Shown: positions 1 through 11,500, counted from the stretch's first letter. The stretch is DNA of 64,000 bases from Phycisphaerae bacterium (GCA_028279405.1 JANQNU010000076.1:37990-101989), one strand, 5' to 3'. The notes: generated by a model from the letters alone, not told the origin. Program-made: numbers and translations.

Positions 1-1
1 C

Positions 2-2098
2 GCGGCTGCGAAGGAAGCCCAGGCTCACGGTCTGGACTACACGCTGCTCGAAGCGAGCGAACCGTTCTCGACAATCGTCAACTTTCCCCGCCAGAAGCCA
101 ATCTATACCTACCCCACGGAGATGGACCCGGCCGGCGATCTCGAGGTTTCAGCCGAGGTCAAGGAGGCGCTCCTGGAGGAACTGGAGGGGCAAACACTCG
201 ACGTCGGAATCTCGCCACAAGTCGCACGAGCGACGCGCATCCGACGGGTCGGCGGCAATCTGGAGGTCGAACTGGCCGAAGGCGGCCCGTTGCGCGCCCT
301 GCGTGTCATCGTCGCGATCGGCCGATCCGGCAACTTCCGCAAGCTCAACGTACCCGGGGAAGAGCGCGACAAAGTCTACAACCGGCTGCACGATCCACAG
401 GACTTCTGCGGGCAACGAGTCCTGGTCGTTGGCGGCGGCGACAGCGCGCTGGAGACCGCGATCGCCCTGACCCAGTGCGGCGCGCACGTGACACTCTCCT
501 ATCGCAAGCCTGAATTCTCACGCCCCAAGCCCGAGAATGCCGAGACCATCCGCACGCTGAGCCACGATCCCTCGGCCCAGGTCGCGGTGGAGTCGCCGAG
601 CTCGGAACGCGTCACCACCTCGACCGGAGACTTCATTCGTCACGACAAGGCGCCCGGCAGCCTGACCCTCATGATGTCCAGCCAGGTGCTCGAAATCGCC
701 GATGAGACGGTCCGCGTCCGTGACGCCGACGGCAACCCGGTCGAACTCAAGAACCAAGCTGTGTTTCGCATGATCGGCCGCGAAGCGCCACTGGACTTCT
801 TTCGACGCAGCGGTATCGAAATCGCCGGCGAGATGACCGGCCGGAACTGGTTGGCGTTCGGCGTCTTCTTCGCGTTCTGCGTTTTTGTCTATCACTGGAA
901 GAGCGACACGTATGTGCTGCCGATCAAGCACTGGTTTCAGGAGCGAGGGTGGTTCCCTTTCAACATCCCCGCCGTACTCGCAGGCTTCGGTTCCGCTGCC
1001 GAGACCCGCGGGCATCTGCTGCACGTCCTGAGCAAGGCCAGTGCCGACCCGGGCACCTACTATACGCTCGCGTATTGCGTACTGGTCGTTGTCTTCGGTA
1101 TCAAACGGATGCGCCGTCGAAAGACGCCGTACGTTCGCGCGCAGACACTAGCCTTGATGGCGTTTCAGTGTATTCCGTTGTTCCTGCTGCCCGTGATCGT
1201 GCTGCCGTGGATGGGCGAGAACGGCTGGTTCGCGAACGGAACGCTGGGCGGTAGGATCGCCGACCAGTTTTTCGAGCCATACGATGAGGGCGGTCTCGAC
1301 CGCGCGTACTGGCGCGCGTACGGGTTCGTGCTGGCCTGGCCGCTATTCGTGTGGAACTGGTTTACCGAGCAACCACTCTGGGGCTGGCTGATCGTCGGAC
1401 TGCTTCAGACGGCAGTGTTGATCCCGTTGTTGATTTACTACTTCGGCAAGGGTGCTTACTGCGGCTGGATCTGTTCGTGCGGCGCCTTGGCGGAGACGCT
1501 CGGCGATGCGCATCGGCACAAGATGCCGCACGGCCCGCTCTGGAATCGTTTGAACATGACGGGCCAGGTCGTGCTGTGGGTCGCGGTGCTGCTGATGATC
1601 GTGCGAATCCTCGGATGGATCTGGCCCGACTCGGGATTCGGATGGTTCTTCGAGGCGGCTCTCAGTGGCAAGAATGGGCTGCGCGCCCTGAACTATAAAT
1701 GGACGGTGGACGTGTTCCTGGCAGGCGTGTTGGGTGTCGCGTGCTACTTCTGGTTCAGCGGGAGGGTCTGGTGCCGCTTTGCGTGTCCGCTCGCCGCGTT
1801 GATGCACATTTACGCGCGGTTCAGTCGCTTTCGAATCCTCGCCGACAAGAAGAAGTGCATTTCGTGCAACGTCTGCACCAGCGTCTGCCACCAGGGAATC
1901 GACGTCATGAATTTCGCCAACAAGGGTCTGCCGATGGAGGACCCCGAGTGCGTCCGCTGCAGCGCGTGCGTGCAAAGCTGCCCGACCGGGGTGCTCAGTT
2001 TCGGGCAGGTTGATCCGCGCACGGGTACCGTGCTGCGCAAGGACCGGCTGGCGGCGTCGCTCGTTCAGTTGACGGAACAGGGTCGCGCCCGCGAATGA
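2..2098 (+). CDS. FAD/NAD(P)-dependent reductase fused to NapH-type 4Fe-4S membrane protein (5' partial)
   Basis: The reading frame is open from base 2, so the start lies left of the window. The visible N-terminal part is a thioredoxin-reductase-like flavoprotein domain; the second dinucleotide fold is marked by LVVGGGDSALETA near nt 425. From about nt 840 several membrane segments follow, with a NapH/CcoG-like CGWICSCGALAE motif (about 1458-1493) and GRVWCRFACPL. The end is a 2x[4Fe-4S] ferredoxin with two CxxCxxCxxxC clusters (about 1855-1890 and 1950-1983). Known family logic: the flavin domain takes electrons from NAD(P)H and passes them through FeS clusters across or along the membrane. 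The physiological acceptor cannot be read from the sequence. The gene is convergent with the sensor kinase on the other strand, 29 bases away. Confidence 0.85.
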   Translation, partial: AAAKEAQAHGLDYTLLEASEPFSTIVNFPRQKPIYTYPTEMDPAGDLEVSAEVKEALLEELEGQTLDVGISPQVARATRIRRVGGNLEVELAEGGPLRALRVIVAIGRSGNFRKLNVPGEERDKVYNRLHDPQDFCGQRVLVVGGGDSALETAIALTQCGAHVTLSYRKPEFSRPKPENAETIRTLSHDPSAQVAVESPSSERVTTSTGDFIRHDKAPGSLTLMMSSQVLEIADETVRVRDADGNPVELKNQAVFRMIGREAPLDFFRRSGIEIAGEMTGRNWLAFGVFFAFCVFVYHWKSDTYVLPIKHWFQERGWFPFNIPAVLAGFGSAAETRGHLLHVLSKASADPGTYYTLAYCVLVVVFGIKRMRRRKTPYVRAQTLALMAFQCIPLFLLPVIVLPWMGENGWFANGTLGGRIADQFFEPYDEGGLDRAYWRAYGFVLAWPLFVWNWFTEQPLWGWLIVGLLQTAVLIPLLIYYFGKGAYCGWICSCGALAETLGDAHRHKMPHGPLWNRLNMTGQVVLWVAVLLMIVRILGWIWPDSGFGWFFEAALSGKNGLRALNYKWTVDVFLAGVLGVACYFWFSGRVWCRFACPLAALMHIYARFSRFRILADKKKCISCNVCTSVCHQGIDVMNFANKGLPMEDPECVRCSACVQSCPTGVLSFGQVDPRTGTVLRKDRLAASLVQLTEQGRARE

Positions 2099-2127
2099 CA
2101 CACACGCGGGCCGGAGTCAGGGACGGC

Positions 2128-4887
2128 TCAGCTTGCTGATTCGTCGGCGACGGGTGCGTGCTGGAGCGCCTTAGCGAAGTGCGTCGCAACGGTCTCGATG
2201 AGTCGGGCGCGATCGATCGGCTTGGTCGCGTAGTCGTCGCAGCCTGCCGCTAGACAGCGTTCTTTGTCGCCGGCCATCGCATGGGCCGTCAAGGCGATGA
2301 TCGGGCCGCGATAATCCTGGGCGCGAAGCCGCTCCGTAGCCTCGTACCCGCCCATCACGGGCATCTGCATATCCATGAGGATGACATGGAACGGTTCGTC
2401 GGCAGCTTCGACGGCGTCGATCGCCTCTTTTCCGTTCTCGACGACCGTGACATCCGCACCCGCCTTGCGCAATACGAGACTGACCAAACGCTGATTGTCG
2501 GGCCCGTCCTCGGCGAACAGGATGCGGCAGCCGGCAAGCTTCGAAGGGTCCGCCTTTGGCTTGGGTTTCTTCTCCGGCGCGATCTCGCAGAGCGGGTTGT
2601 CGAGCATCGTAACGTTGTCGAGCGAACCACAATCCACCATCAGTCGAAACGTGCTTCCCGTGCCGGGGGTGCTGGAGACGCTGAGCGCGCCGCCTAGCAT
2701 TTCGGCCAGGCGCTTGCTGATCGTCAAGCCGAGACCGGTTCCGCCGAAGCGCCGGGTCGTTGAACTGTCCGCCTGCGAGAACGGCTGAAAGAGTTTTGCC
2801 ATCTGCTCGGGCGTCATTCCGATGCCGGTGTCGTTGACATCGAAACGCATCGTTCCGCCGGTCTCGGATTTCTCGAAACCGACACGCAACGTGATCTTGC
2901 CAACTTCGGTGAACTTGATCGCGTTGCCGGCCAGATTGACCAGAATCTGGCGAATGCGCGTCGGGTCCGATTGAATCGTTTGCGGAACAGCGGTCTCATA
3001 CTCAGCGATAAATTCCAGTCCCTTCGCGTCGGCCCGCACGCGCATTAACGAGAAGACGTCGGCAACGAGCTGCGCAGGCGAGCACTCGATCTGCTCAACC
3101 GTCATGCGCCCTGCCTCGATCTTGGACAGATCGAGGATGTCGTTGATGATCTCGAGCAGGTGCTCGCCATTGCGCCGAATCGTCTGAATCGCCTCATCGC
3201 AACGCGGGTTCCCGGCCGACCGCAGTTCCTCCGAGAGCAGCTCGGCGTACCCCAGGATCGCCGTCATTGGCGTTCGAATCTCGTGGCTCATGTTCGCCAG
3301 GAACTCGGACTTGGCGTGGTTGGCACTCTCGGCCCACTCCTGGGCGGCAGAGAGCTCCTGGCCGCGCTGCTCGAGTATTCGGATCATGTTGACCGATTCC
3401 GTTGTGTCGGTCGCAGCGGCGATGTAACCCAACAGGCGCTGGTCGGCGTCGAAGCGCGGCGTCGTCCGACTGGAGAGCACTCGGTATTCGCCATCCGTCC
3501 CGCGCAGCCGGAAGGACGTCTCGCACGAAACCTCACGGCGGATTGCTTCGGCATGCTGCCCCACCAACTCGTCGCGGTCGTCCTCGTGCACGAAATCCAA
3601 CCAGCCGTCACCAATCTGACGCGGAAGCTCTTCGCCCACGAAGTCGAGCCAGGTTCGATTGACGTACGTACACTTCCCGCGGCTGTCGCTCATCCAGATG
3701 AACACCGGGGCGTGGTCGGCGAGAATGCGGAAGCGCTGCTCGCTCTCGGCGATGCGCTGGATGGCGTGGCGGCGCGCGGTGATGTCGACGATGGCGCTAA
3801 GTACGAACAACCCCTCGGAGGTCTCCATCGGGTTGAGGCCGATCTCGATCGGGAACTCGGTTCCGTCCTTGCGACGTCCGAAGAGTTCGCGACCCGCCCC
3901 CATCGCACGCTTCTGCGGCTTGGCCAAGAACCCGTCGCGTTTTTCCGGATGGCCGCTGCGATAGCGTTCCGGAATCAGCATCTCGACCGGCTCGCCGAGC
4001 AGCTCGCTACGTGGATAGCCAAAGAGCGCTTCGGCCTGCTCGTTGACCAAAGCGATGCGCCCTTCCCGGTCAATCAGCAACATCGCATTGGGCGCTGCCT
4101 CGACCACTTGCCGGGCCTGCTCGCTCGCTTGCTTGCGGATCCGAACGTCTTTCTCGATCTCGGATCGAACGACGCGCAACATCGGCGCGATGAGTACGCG
4201 CCAGTTGAGCGTGAACAGCAGCAGGAGCGCGCCGCAGAGCCCGAATTGCAGCACCTGGATACTGCCGATTGCTGTCCGCTGGCGCTCCGCGGACCGGGTC
4301 ACGATTCGCTCCATGACGGAAACGAACGTCGCTCCAGCAAGATCCGTTTCGGCGCTCCAGGCGGTCGTACCCTGGCGAGCCGGGAGCAATTCCGGCGGAT
4401 TCGCGAGCTGACGTCCCACGTGCAGCAGCCGAATCCGTGACGGCTCCAGGTCGGCAAACAGGTCGCGAATATGGGGGTCCGAGAACCCGTTGTGCTGGTG
4501 GCGCAGGTCCCCGCGGGTAAGCCGCGCGTGGCCCTCCTCGAACTGATCGAGTGCCTCGATCAGGGCGGATCGATTCGCTGCCGTATCGCCTTCGCCACGG
4601 CCGGCAATAAGGTATACGAAGCGCTGGATGCGCTCTGCCAGCATCCGCTGACGGCCGGCGACGTTAATGAACGCTCCATCCTGGCGTTCGAGGGAAAGCC
4701 GCTGGTTCACGACGAATGAGATTGCGAGCAGCGCGATAAAAATCGCGGCCGAGCCGGAGAAAGCGACTGCGCGCAGGCGCCCCAGCGTCGCCAGCACTCC
4801 CGCCGCTTCCGGCGATGCCGCGTTCGGGGCCGGTACGCCGAACGATTGCTTGTCCGTATCAAGTTCCACGCGGATCTCTCGCTCCAT
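2128..4887 (-). CDS. Hybrid sensor histidine kinase with PilJ/NarX-type sensor, two PAS domains and receiver
   Basis: A 919-residue membrane hybrid kinase. The order is a transmembrane helix (about 40-62), a periplasmic type IV pili/nitrate-sensor-like domain beginning [18 protein letters not shown], a second transmembrane helix (about 212-232), and two PAS domains (about 255-375 and 385-500). A HisKA domain follows with phospho-acceptor His535 in [18 protein letters not shown]. The HATPase has [15 protein letters not shown] and GGTGLGL. A C-terminal receiver carries Asp839 in [11 protein letters not shown] and the conserved Lys in ATKPID. The ligand is unknown; family knowledge suggests a small anion or redox-type cue. 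No separate response regulator or phosphotransfer protein lies next to it, so the output partner is elsewhere. It is transcribed divergently from the PBP2 gene; the 163-base gap holds both promoters. Confidence 0.93.
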   Translation of the reverse strand: MEREIRVELDTDKQSFGVPAPNAASPEAAGVLATLGRLRAVAFSGSAAIFIALLAISFVVNQRLSLERQDGAFINVAGRQRMLAERIQRFVYLIAGRGEGDTAANRSALIEALDQFEEGHARLTRGDLRHQHNGFSDPHIRDLFADLEPSRIRLLHVGRQLANPPELLPARQGTTAWSAETDLAGATFVSVMERIVTRSAERQRTAIGSIQVLQFGLCGALLLLFTLNWRVLIAPMLRVVRSEIEKDVRIRKQASEQARQVVEAAPNAMLLIDREGRIALVNEQAEALFGYPRSELLGEPVEMLIPERYRSGHPEKRDGFLAKPQKRAMGAGRELFGRRKDGTEFPIEIGLNPMETSEGLFVLSAIVDITARRHAIQRIAESEQRFRILADHAPVFIWMSDSRGKCTYVNRTWLDFVGEELPRQIGDGWLDFVHEDDRDELVGQHAEAIRREVSCETSFRLRGTDGEYRVLSSRTTPRFDADQRLLGYIAAATDTTESVNMIRILEQRGQELSAAQEWAESANHAKSEFLANMSHEIRTPMTAILGYAELLSEELRSAGNPRCDEAIQTIRRNGEHLLEIINDILDLSKIEAGRMTVEQIECSPAQLVADVFSLMRVRADAKGLEFIAEYETAVPQTIQSDPTRIRQILVNLAGNAIKFTEVGKITLRVGFEKSETGGTMRFDVNDTGIGMTPEQMAKLFQPFSQADSSTTRRFGGTGLGLTISKRLAEMLGGALSVSSTPGTGSTFRLMVDCGSLDNVTMLDNPLCEIAPEKKPKPKADPSKLAGCRILFAEDGPDNQRLVSLVLRKAGADVTVVENGKEAIDAVEAADEPFHVILMDMQMPVMGGYEATERLRAQDYRGPIIALTAHAMAGDKERCLAAGCDDYATKPIDRARLIETVATHFAKALQHAPVADESAS

Positions 4888-5050
4888 GGATTAGGCCGAG
4901 GACCCTGGCAGGCCAGGGATTCTCCTCTGTTTATCGAACGCGGGAAAGGCGACCTTCAACCGGCATGCGCCTTTCAATAGTTAGGATCGACCGTGGAGCA
5001 CTCGATGAGCATATTCTGCTGGTCTGGCGCGGTTTCCGCCGATAGCATCA

Positions 5051-7300
5051 GTGGGTTCTGTTCGTGGTTATCGGCACCGCCATAGGGAATTTCAGCGGAT
5101 GTTTCGTCGCCGACTCTGGTGGTTCACGATCGGGCTTGCCGGGCTCGCAATCGTCATTGCGGTCCGACTGGTCGAGTTGCAGGTCGCGCACGCTGGCCAG
5201 TACGAGGCGTTGGCGGCCCGTCTGACGCTACGGCCGATACGATACTTGCGTCCGCCGCGCGGTCGCATACTGGATCGGTCCGGCCGCGAACTGCTTAGCG
5301 ATCAACCCTCGGCGGACATCACCGTCCATTACGGAGTACTCGCGGGGGACGCAGACTATGTGCGGCGCGTGGCCCGTCAGCTTCGACGGCAGGGTTCACT
5401 CGCGGCGTCACTCTCGACGGACGAAGCCGCGGCCCAGGTCTACCATGAGATCGACAACTTACGACAGCGACTCGCGACACTGACCGGGCGGCCCCTGGCG
5501 GAGTTGGTGGAGCGCAGCCGACAGATTCAGGAGCGGGTGCAACGGATCAAGCGCATCGTGCAGGCCCGGACGCCGACGATCAACGCGATCCAGGAAGAGA
5601 ACATGTGGCACCCGCTGCTCGAAGACGTCGACGAAGAAGTCGCGCTGGCCGTGCGGCTGGAGATGGGCCGCTTTCCGTGGATTCGTGTCCAGCCCGGTTC
5701 GACGCGCGTGGCGCAGAATGCCGACTCCATGGCGCATCTGCTCGGACGACTCGGCGCCGCAAGCGAACAGCACCTCGACCAGGATCCACTCAAGGATGAC
5801 GAGCTTCACCGACTGATGCCCCAGGACCAGGTCGGGATCAGCGGCGTCGAACGACTCTGCGAACTGACGTTGCGCGGGACGCGCGGCAAGGTCGTCGAGG
5901 ATTTCGACCGCGATGTCATCGAACGGCTGGAGCCGCGTGCCGGCGAGAACGTCGTCCTGACGATCGAGCTCGATCTGCAAGAGCAGATTCTCGGGCTGCT
6001 CGAGAAGGCCGTCAGCGCATGCCCGCACCCGAGCGGCGCCGCGGCGGTGGTCATCGACGTCGAAACGCGCGAAATCCTGGCCCTGGTCAGCTATCCTACG
6101 TACCGCTACGACGAGTATCGCGCACGGTATTCGGAGCTGGTCCGCGACAAGCAACGAATGCCGACGATGCCGCGCGCGTTCCGTGCCATCTATCCGCCAG
6201 GCTCGACGTGCAAAGCGATCGCGGCCTGCGGCGCGCTGAGCGACGGTGTCGTCTCGGCCGGAACGCGCTTTCATTGCCGTGGGGCGCTCGATCCCGTCCG
6301 GCAACCCAACGCGTTCCGCTGTTGGATCTACAACACGTACCGCACCACGCATGACGCGACACACGAACCTCGTGGACAGCGCGCGGAAGACGCAATCCGC
6401 AACTCGTGCAACATCTATTTCTACAAGGTGGGCGGCCTGCTCGGCCCCGAACGACTATGCCACTGGTTCGACCGCTTCGGCCTGGGGCGCGATCAGGGAA
6501 GCGGGCTCAACGAGTCGAACGGTATCAATCCGACCCCGGAATGGATGGCGCAGCGCAGTCGGCGCTATCAAGGGGGTAGCGCCTGGAACTTCGCGATCGG
6601 GCAGGGCGAGGTCAGCGCGACACCGCTACAAGTCGCTAATGTCTCCGCGACGATCGCGAGCGGCGTCTGGCGGCCAGTACGGCTCGCGCGGACGACTGAC
6701 GGCCACTGGCTCTCGGATGACATCACTCCGGGAACCCCGCTCTCCGACGGCGCCCTCCGACCGATCCGCACCGGAATGTGGCGGGTTGTCAACGAGCGCG
6801 GCGGAACCGCTCACGGCCATGCTACGTTGAGCAAGGATGCGGGACCGTGGGTGCTATGTGGCAAGACGGGCTCGGCGCAGTCGTCGGCACGTGTGATCCG
6901 CAAGCGGTATGTATGTGAGTGGCCGGACGGTCGGCGGGAGGACGTGATCGCCGGGAGCGCACGAGAAGCCCTGGCCACCTTCGAGGAACCACGTCCGCGG
7001 ATCATCAAGGACTATATCGTCGAGCTGTTTCCAAGCTTGCACGAAGGCGAACGCCGACCGGCCCATGCCTGGTTCATGGGCTACACCCAGTCGCGAAGTA
7101 CGAAGCCGGGCACCCGACCGAGCGGTCGTTCATATGCCATCAGCGTACTGATCGAGTACGGTGATAGCGGCGGGCGCGTCGCAGGACCGGTCGCAAGACA
7201 GATCGCCGAACTGCTGGTGAAGCGTGACCCGCAGGAGAGCACAGACCGCATTTTTGGGAGCACAGCCGGACTGCATGTCATCCGTCAGCCACATGACTGA
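5051..7300 (+). CDS. mrdA: Penicillin-binding protein 2 (elongasome transpeptidase)
   Basis: A class B PBP of 749 residues, longer than typical PBP2 (about 630). It has one N-terminal membrane anchor (about residues 23-45), then the PBP dimerisation domain starting PPRGRILDRSGREL, then the transpeptidase. The catalytic motifs are intact: SxxK as STCK (Ser385), SxN as SCN (Ser452) and KTGS (Lys605). It cross-links new peptidoglycan during cell elongation in partnership with RodA, whose gene overlaps its 3' end. The chosen start is GTG; an ATG 48 bases later is an alternative. The extra length is spread over the region between the dimerisation domain and SxxK and a segment after KTG that carries YVCEWPDG. 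An intact PBP2-RodA pair argues for a peptidoglycan wall in this planctomycete. Confidence 0.93.
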   Translation: MGSVRGYRHRHREFQRMFRRRLWWFTIGLAGLAIVIAVRLVELQVAHAGQYEALAARLTLRPIRYLRPPRGRILDRSGRELLSDQPSADITVHYGVLAGDADYVRRVARQLRRQGSLAASLSTDEAAAQVYHEIDNLRQRLATLTGRPLAELVERSRQIQERVQRIKRIVQARTPTINAIQEENMWHPLLEDVDEEVALAVRLEMGRFPWIRVQPGSTRVAQNADSMAHLLGRLGAASEQHLDQDPLKDDELHRLMPQDQVGISGVERLCELTLRGTRGKVVEDFDRDVIERLEPRAGENVVLTIELDLQEQILGLLEKAVSACPHPSGAAAVVIDVETREILALVSYPTYRYDEYRARYSELVRDKQRMPTMPRAFRAIYPPGSTCKAIAACGALSDGVVSAGTRFHCRGALDPVRQPNAFRCWIYNTYRTTHDATHEPRGQRAEDAIRNSCNIYFYKVGGLLGPERLCHWFDRFGLGRDQGSGLNESNGINPTPEWMAQRSRRYQGGSAWNFAIGQGEVSATPLQVANVSATIASGVWRPVRLARTTDGHWLSDDITPGTPLSDGALRPIRTGMWRVVNERGGTAHGHATLSKDAGPWVLCGKTGSAQSSARVIRKRYVCEWPDGRREDVIAGSAREALATFEEPRPRIIKDYIVELFPSLHEGERRPAHAWFMGYTQSRSTKPGTRPSGRSYAISVLIEYGDSGGRVAGPVARQIAELLVKRDPQESTDRIFGSTAGLHVIRQPHD

Positions 7301-8594
7301 CTCGTTTTCACCTGCCAACCAGCGATCGCAACTGCGTCGGCGGGAGGAGACGGTCTTGCACCTGACGCGGCTCGGCTGGAGTATCGCGGTGCCGGTGCTG
7401 CTGCTCTGCGCAGTCGGCCTGGCTTGTATTCGCGCCACCGACCGCACGGCGGCCCGCGAGGCGGCTGCCGCCAGTGAGGCTGCCAACCCTGCCGCGCCAC
7501 TGGTCGAACGCAACTGGGCCCAGGATGCCTACGCGATGATCGGCCCGTTGACGATCAAACAATTGATGTTCCTCGCAACGGGCCTCGGGCTGATGGGGCT
7601 GACGATGCTGCCGCACTACGACCGCATCGGCAAGTACAGCTACTGGGTGTACTGGCTGATCATCGGCCTGCTCGCATTGCTGGTCCTCGACCGCTACATC
7701 GACATTCCGGACGCGATCGTCCGGGTTCGGCGAAACACACGGCGCTGGATCACCCTGGGCGGCGCGTTCGGTATCCAACCGTCAGAGCTCATGAAGCCGG
7801 CGCTGATCCTGGCGCTGGCGCGCTACCTGCGCTACCGCGATTCCTATCGGCGCTGGGTCGGACTGATCCCGCCGTTCCTCTTCACGCTCTTGCCGATGCT
7901 GCTGATCCTCAAACAACCCGATCTCGGCACGCTGCTGATGCTCCTGCCCGTTTTGTTCATCATGCTCTTCGTCGCGGGGGCGCGGATCCGACACCTGGCA
8001 ACGATCGTGCTGCTCGGCATCGCGACCGTGCCGGCATTCTATTTCCTGGGAATGAAGGACTATCAGAAAGAACGGATCATGGTCGTCTTCCGGCAAAACT
8101 CGGACGACGAGCACTGGCACATGGGTAAAGGCTATCAACTCCGACAATCGAAGATCGCCTTGGCCACCGGCGGAATCTGGGGGCAAGGCTATGGTCAGGG
8201 CCCGTTTCTCGAAACACGCTCCCCCCTGCTCCCCGAAGAACACAACGACTTCATCTTCGCCATCATCGGACACCAGTTCGGGCTGGCGGGATGCCTGCTG
8301 CTGATCCTGATGTACGGCATCATCGTCGTCTGCGGGATCGAGATCGCCACGCTGACCAACGACCCCTTCGGCCGGCTGCTGGCCATCGGCGTCATCGTCA
8401 TGATCGTGATGCAGGCACTCCTCAACATCTGCATGACGATCGGGCTGGCACCCATCACCGGTATGACCCTACCGTTCGTCAGCGCCGGCGGCAGCAGCCT
8501 GTGGGCGAACTTCATCGCGCTCGGACTGCTGCTCAACGTCGCCAAACGCCGACCATTGCTGATCGCGAAGACGCCGTTCGAACACGACGACTAG
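7275..8594 (+). CDS. rodA: RodA, SEDS peptidoglycan glycosyltransferase
   Basis: A polytopic SEDS protein of about 439 residues that polymerises glycan strands during elongation with PBP2. About ten hydrophobic segments are visible. Family signatures include RRWITLGGAFGIQPSELMKPALI, KQPDLGTLLMLLP, and near the end APITGMTLPFVSAGGSSLW. The start is taken at 7275, which overlaps the PBP2 stop by 26 bases; an in-frame ATG at 7224 would lengthen the overlap and one at 7293 would shorten it. None has a strong Shine-Dalgarno, so translational coupling to mrdA is likely. A long N-terminal cytoplasmic tail precedes the first helix. The two genes form a shape operon, although mreBCD are not nearby. 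Confidence 0.93.
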   Translation: MSSVSHMTDSFSPANQRSQLRRREETVLHLTRLGWSIAVPVLLLCAVGLACIRATDRTAAREAAAASEAANPAAPLVERNWAQDAYAMIGPLTIKQLMFLATGLGLMGLTMLPHYDRIGKYSYWVYWLIIGLLALLVLDRYIDIPDAIVRVRRNTRRWITLGGAFGIQPSELMKPALILALARYLRYRDSYRRWVGLIPPFLFTLLPMLLILKQPDLGTLLMLLPVLFIMLFVAGARIRHLATIVLLGIATVPAFYFLGMKDYQKERIMVVFRQNSDDEHWHMGKGYQLRQSKIALATGGIWGQGYGQGPFLETRSPLLPEEHNDFIFAIIGHQFGLAGCLLLILMYGIIVVCGIEIATLTNDPFGRLLAIGVIVMIVMQALLNICMTIGLAPITGMTLPFVSAGGSSLWANFIALGLLLNVAKRRPLLIAKTPFEHDD

Positions 8595-8614
8595 GCCGAA
8601 GACGTGTCTGGACA

Positions 8615-8636
8615 CCCTTCGCTCGCAAGCGAGGGG
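8615..8636. repeat. Hairpin at the start of an intergenic repeat element
   Basis: A nine-pair stem (8615-8623 with 8628-8636, one G-T pair) closes a four-base loop just after rodA. No T-run follows, so it is not a standard intrinsic terminator. It immediately precedes the palindrome and tandem repeats at 8641-8727 and probably belongs to the same element. Confidence 0.6.
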
Positions 8637-8640
8637 TCAA

Positions 8641-8727
8641 TGGCGGGCGAGACGCCCGCCCCACCCAGCGAGACGCCGCCCCACCCAACGAGACGCCGCC
8701 CCACTCAACGAGACGTCCGTACCACCC
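8641..8727. repeat. Palindrome plus 20-bp tandem repeat (copy 1 of a dispersed element)
   Basis: GGCGGGCG-AGA-CGCCCGCC forms an eight-pair palindrome at 8642-8660. Its right half runs into four tandem units of 20-21 bases (8647-8666, 8667-8686, 8687-8706, 8707-8727) with the core CGAGACGCC-GCCCCACCC. The first 26 bases (8641-8666) recur without change at 22733-22758. No coding function is apparent. Confidence 0.8.
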
Positions 8728-8757
8728 TGTGTTTGATGGACGTCGGCCTCTTCGAGA

Positions 8758-9363
8758 TTACTCGAACAAGGAATGGGGCGTACCAAATGCGTCGCCGAAT
8801 ACCAGCGCGTTCAGAGGCTTGCGCGTTCGCTCAGCGGCGTCGCGCTCGCGGTATCCCTCTGCAAGACGTGAATCGCCGGCCGATTCATATCCAATCGCGA
8901 AGGCGGTCGTCACCTGAGCGTCGTCGGGCACGTTGTATGTGGCCGCTGCCTTCTCCGGCTCGATACCGGCCATCTGATGGACGGACAGGCCCCGCGCCGT
9001 CGCCTCCATCGTCAACTGGGCCACTGCCAGGCCGAGGTCATGGGGCGCGACGCGGTTGTCGTTTCCGTTCCGTGCGAACGTTTTCTGATAGACGCCCAGC
9101 GCCAGCACCGGCGCCAGTCTGGCCCATGCCTGATTCGGTTCGACCAGGCACCCGAGGAGGCGCTCGAACGCCGCGGGGTCATCACGGGTCGCGATGATGA
9201 ATCGCCAGGGCTGTTCGTTGTATGAAGACGCAGCCCAGCGAGCCGCTTCGAACAGCGAACGGAGATCTTCTGCTGAGACTGGCCGGTCGGCAAAACCGTA
9301 GGGGCTCCAGCGCCGCACGATCAAGTCGTGAATCGGATGGTCCGGCTTGGCGTGCCTGCTCAT
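8758..9363 (-). CDS. Nitroreductase-family oxidoreductase
   Basis: A 201-residue protein of the FMN-dependent nitroreductase fold. It opens with IHDLIVRRWSPYGFADRPVS and has the FMN-binding stretch ARWAASSYNEQPWRFI. A second basic/Gly segment, HDLGLAVAQLTMEATARGL, follows near residue 120. The family reduces nitro compounds, quinones or other small molecules with NAD(P)H, and the substrate here is unknown. The start at 9363 is chosen because GAAAGGAC sits correctly upstream; a longer frame reaching 9447 lacks this. The 3' end borders the repeat element at 8641-8727. It is codirectional with the exporter genes but separated from them by 91 bases. Confidence 0.9.
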   Translation of the reverse strand: MSRHAKPDHPIHDLIVRRWSPYGFADRPVSAEDLRSLFEAARWAASSYNEQPWRFIIATRDDPAAFERLLGCLVEPNQAWARLAPVLALGVYQKTFARNGNDNRVAPHDLGLAVAQLTMEATARGLSVHQMAGIEPEKAAATYNVPDDAQVTTAFAIGYESAGDSRLAEGYRERDAAERTRKPLNALVFGDAFGTPHSLFE

Positions 9364-9454
9364 GAATGTCCTTTCGTGGATATCGTTGTACCGGATTGTA
9401 ACCAGGATCGATCGCGGGGCCTTCGGGCCCGCCGGGCCCGACTTCAAGCCGCCG

Positions 9455-10662
<1,208 letters not shown>

Positions 10663-10666
<4 letters not shown>

Positions 10667-11400
10667 GACGCGAGCACCGCCTCCCGCGACGCATCGGCCG
10701 CACCCTTGTCGGCCGTCGGCTCGTCAGTAACGATCAGGCCGTCCTTGAAGACGATGTGCCGGGCAGCGTACGCCGCGATCTCGGACTCGTGCGTCACAAC
10801 CACAATGCACACCTGCTCGTCGCGATTCAGCGACGTGAAGAGATTCATGATCTCCTGACTGGTGGTCGAGTCCAGATTGCCGGTCGGCTCGTCTGCGAGA
10901 ATCAACGGGGCGCGCGTGACCAACGCCCGGGCCACCGCGACGCGCTGCTGCTGGCCGCCGGAGAGTTGGTTCGAATGGTGGTGCAATCGGTCGGCGAGCC
11001 CGACGCGCTCCAGCATCTCGGTCGCGCGCCGTCGTCGCTCGCGGCGCCCAACGCCTTGATAGGTCAAGGGCAGCGCGACGTTGTCGACGATCGAGGTTCG
11101 CGACAACAGGTTGAAGCTCTGGAAGACGAACCCGATCCGGCGATTCCGCAACGCGGCAAGCTCCCTGCGATTGAGCCGTCCCACATCGCGGCGCTCGAGG
11201 TGATACGTACCGCTGGTCAGCCGATCGAGGCAGCCGAGCAGATGCATGAACGTCGACTTGCCCGAGCCGCTTGCCCCCGTGATCGCCACGAACTCGCCGC
11301 GGTCGATTCGGCATGACACGCCGCGAACGGCGCGAACCGCTACCGAGCCCGTCTCATACGTCTTGTGAGCATCGCGAATGTCGACGAGCGCGTCCGTCAT
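10663..11400 (-). CDS. ABC transporter ATP-binding protein (MacB/LolD type)
   Basis: A 245-residue ATPase with Walker [10 protein letters not shown] (residues 42-50), a Q-loop in FVFQSFNLL, the signature [15 protein letters not shown], Walker [11 protein letters not shown] and the switch His in VVVTHES. It powers the adjacent MacB-like permease; in MacB proper the two are fused, whereas here they are separate genes overlapping by four bases. About 30 extra residues after the core ([19 protein letters not shown]) are probably flexible. The start ATG at 11400 lies 100 bases after the adaptor stop. Confidence 0.93.
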
Positions 11401-11500
11401 GAACTCCGATCACTTTCCGGTCCGGATACCGCCGCAACCAATGCTCGCGCGCCGCGCCGGTGAATTGGCTGATTGTCAAACGAGAGCGCCCTGCCCGCGA

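Noticed and set aside
3160..4440. Plus-strand 426-residue gene opposite the sensor kinase
   Set aside because: It is the complement of a clearly conserved histidine kinase.
4903..4918. Intrinsic terminator (CCCTGG/CCAGGG hairpin)
   Set aside because: No T-run on either strand and it lies in a divergent promoter region.
9410..9445. Terminator of the MacB-like operon
   Set aside because: GC-rich inverted repeats are present upstream rather than downstream of the operon and no T-run follows.
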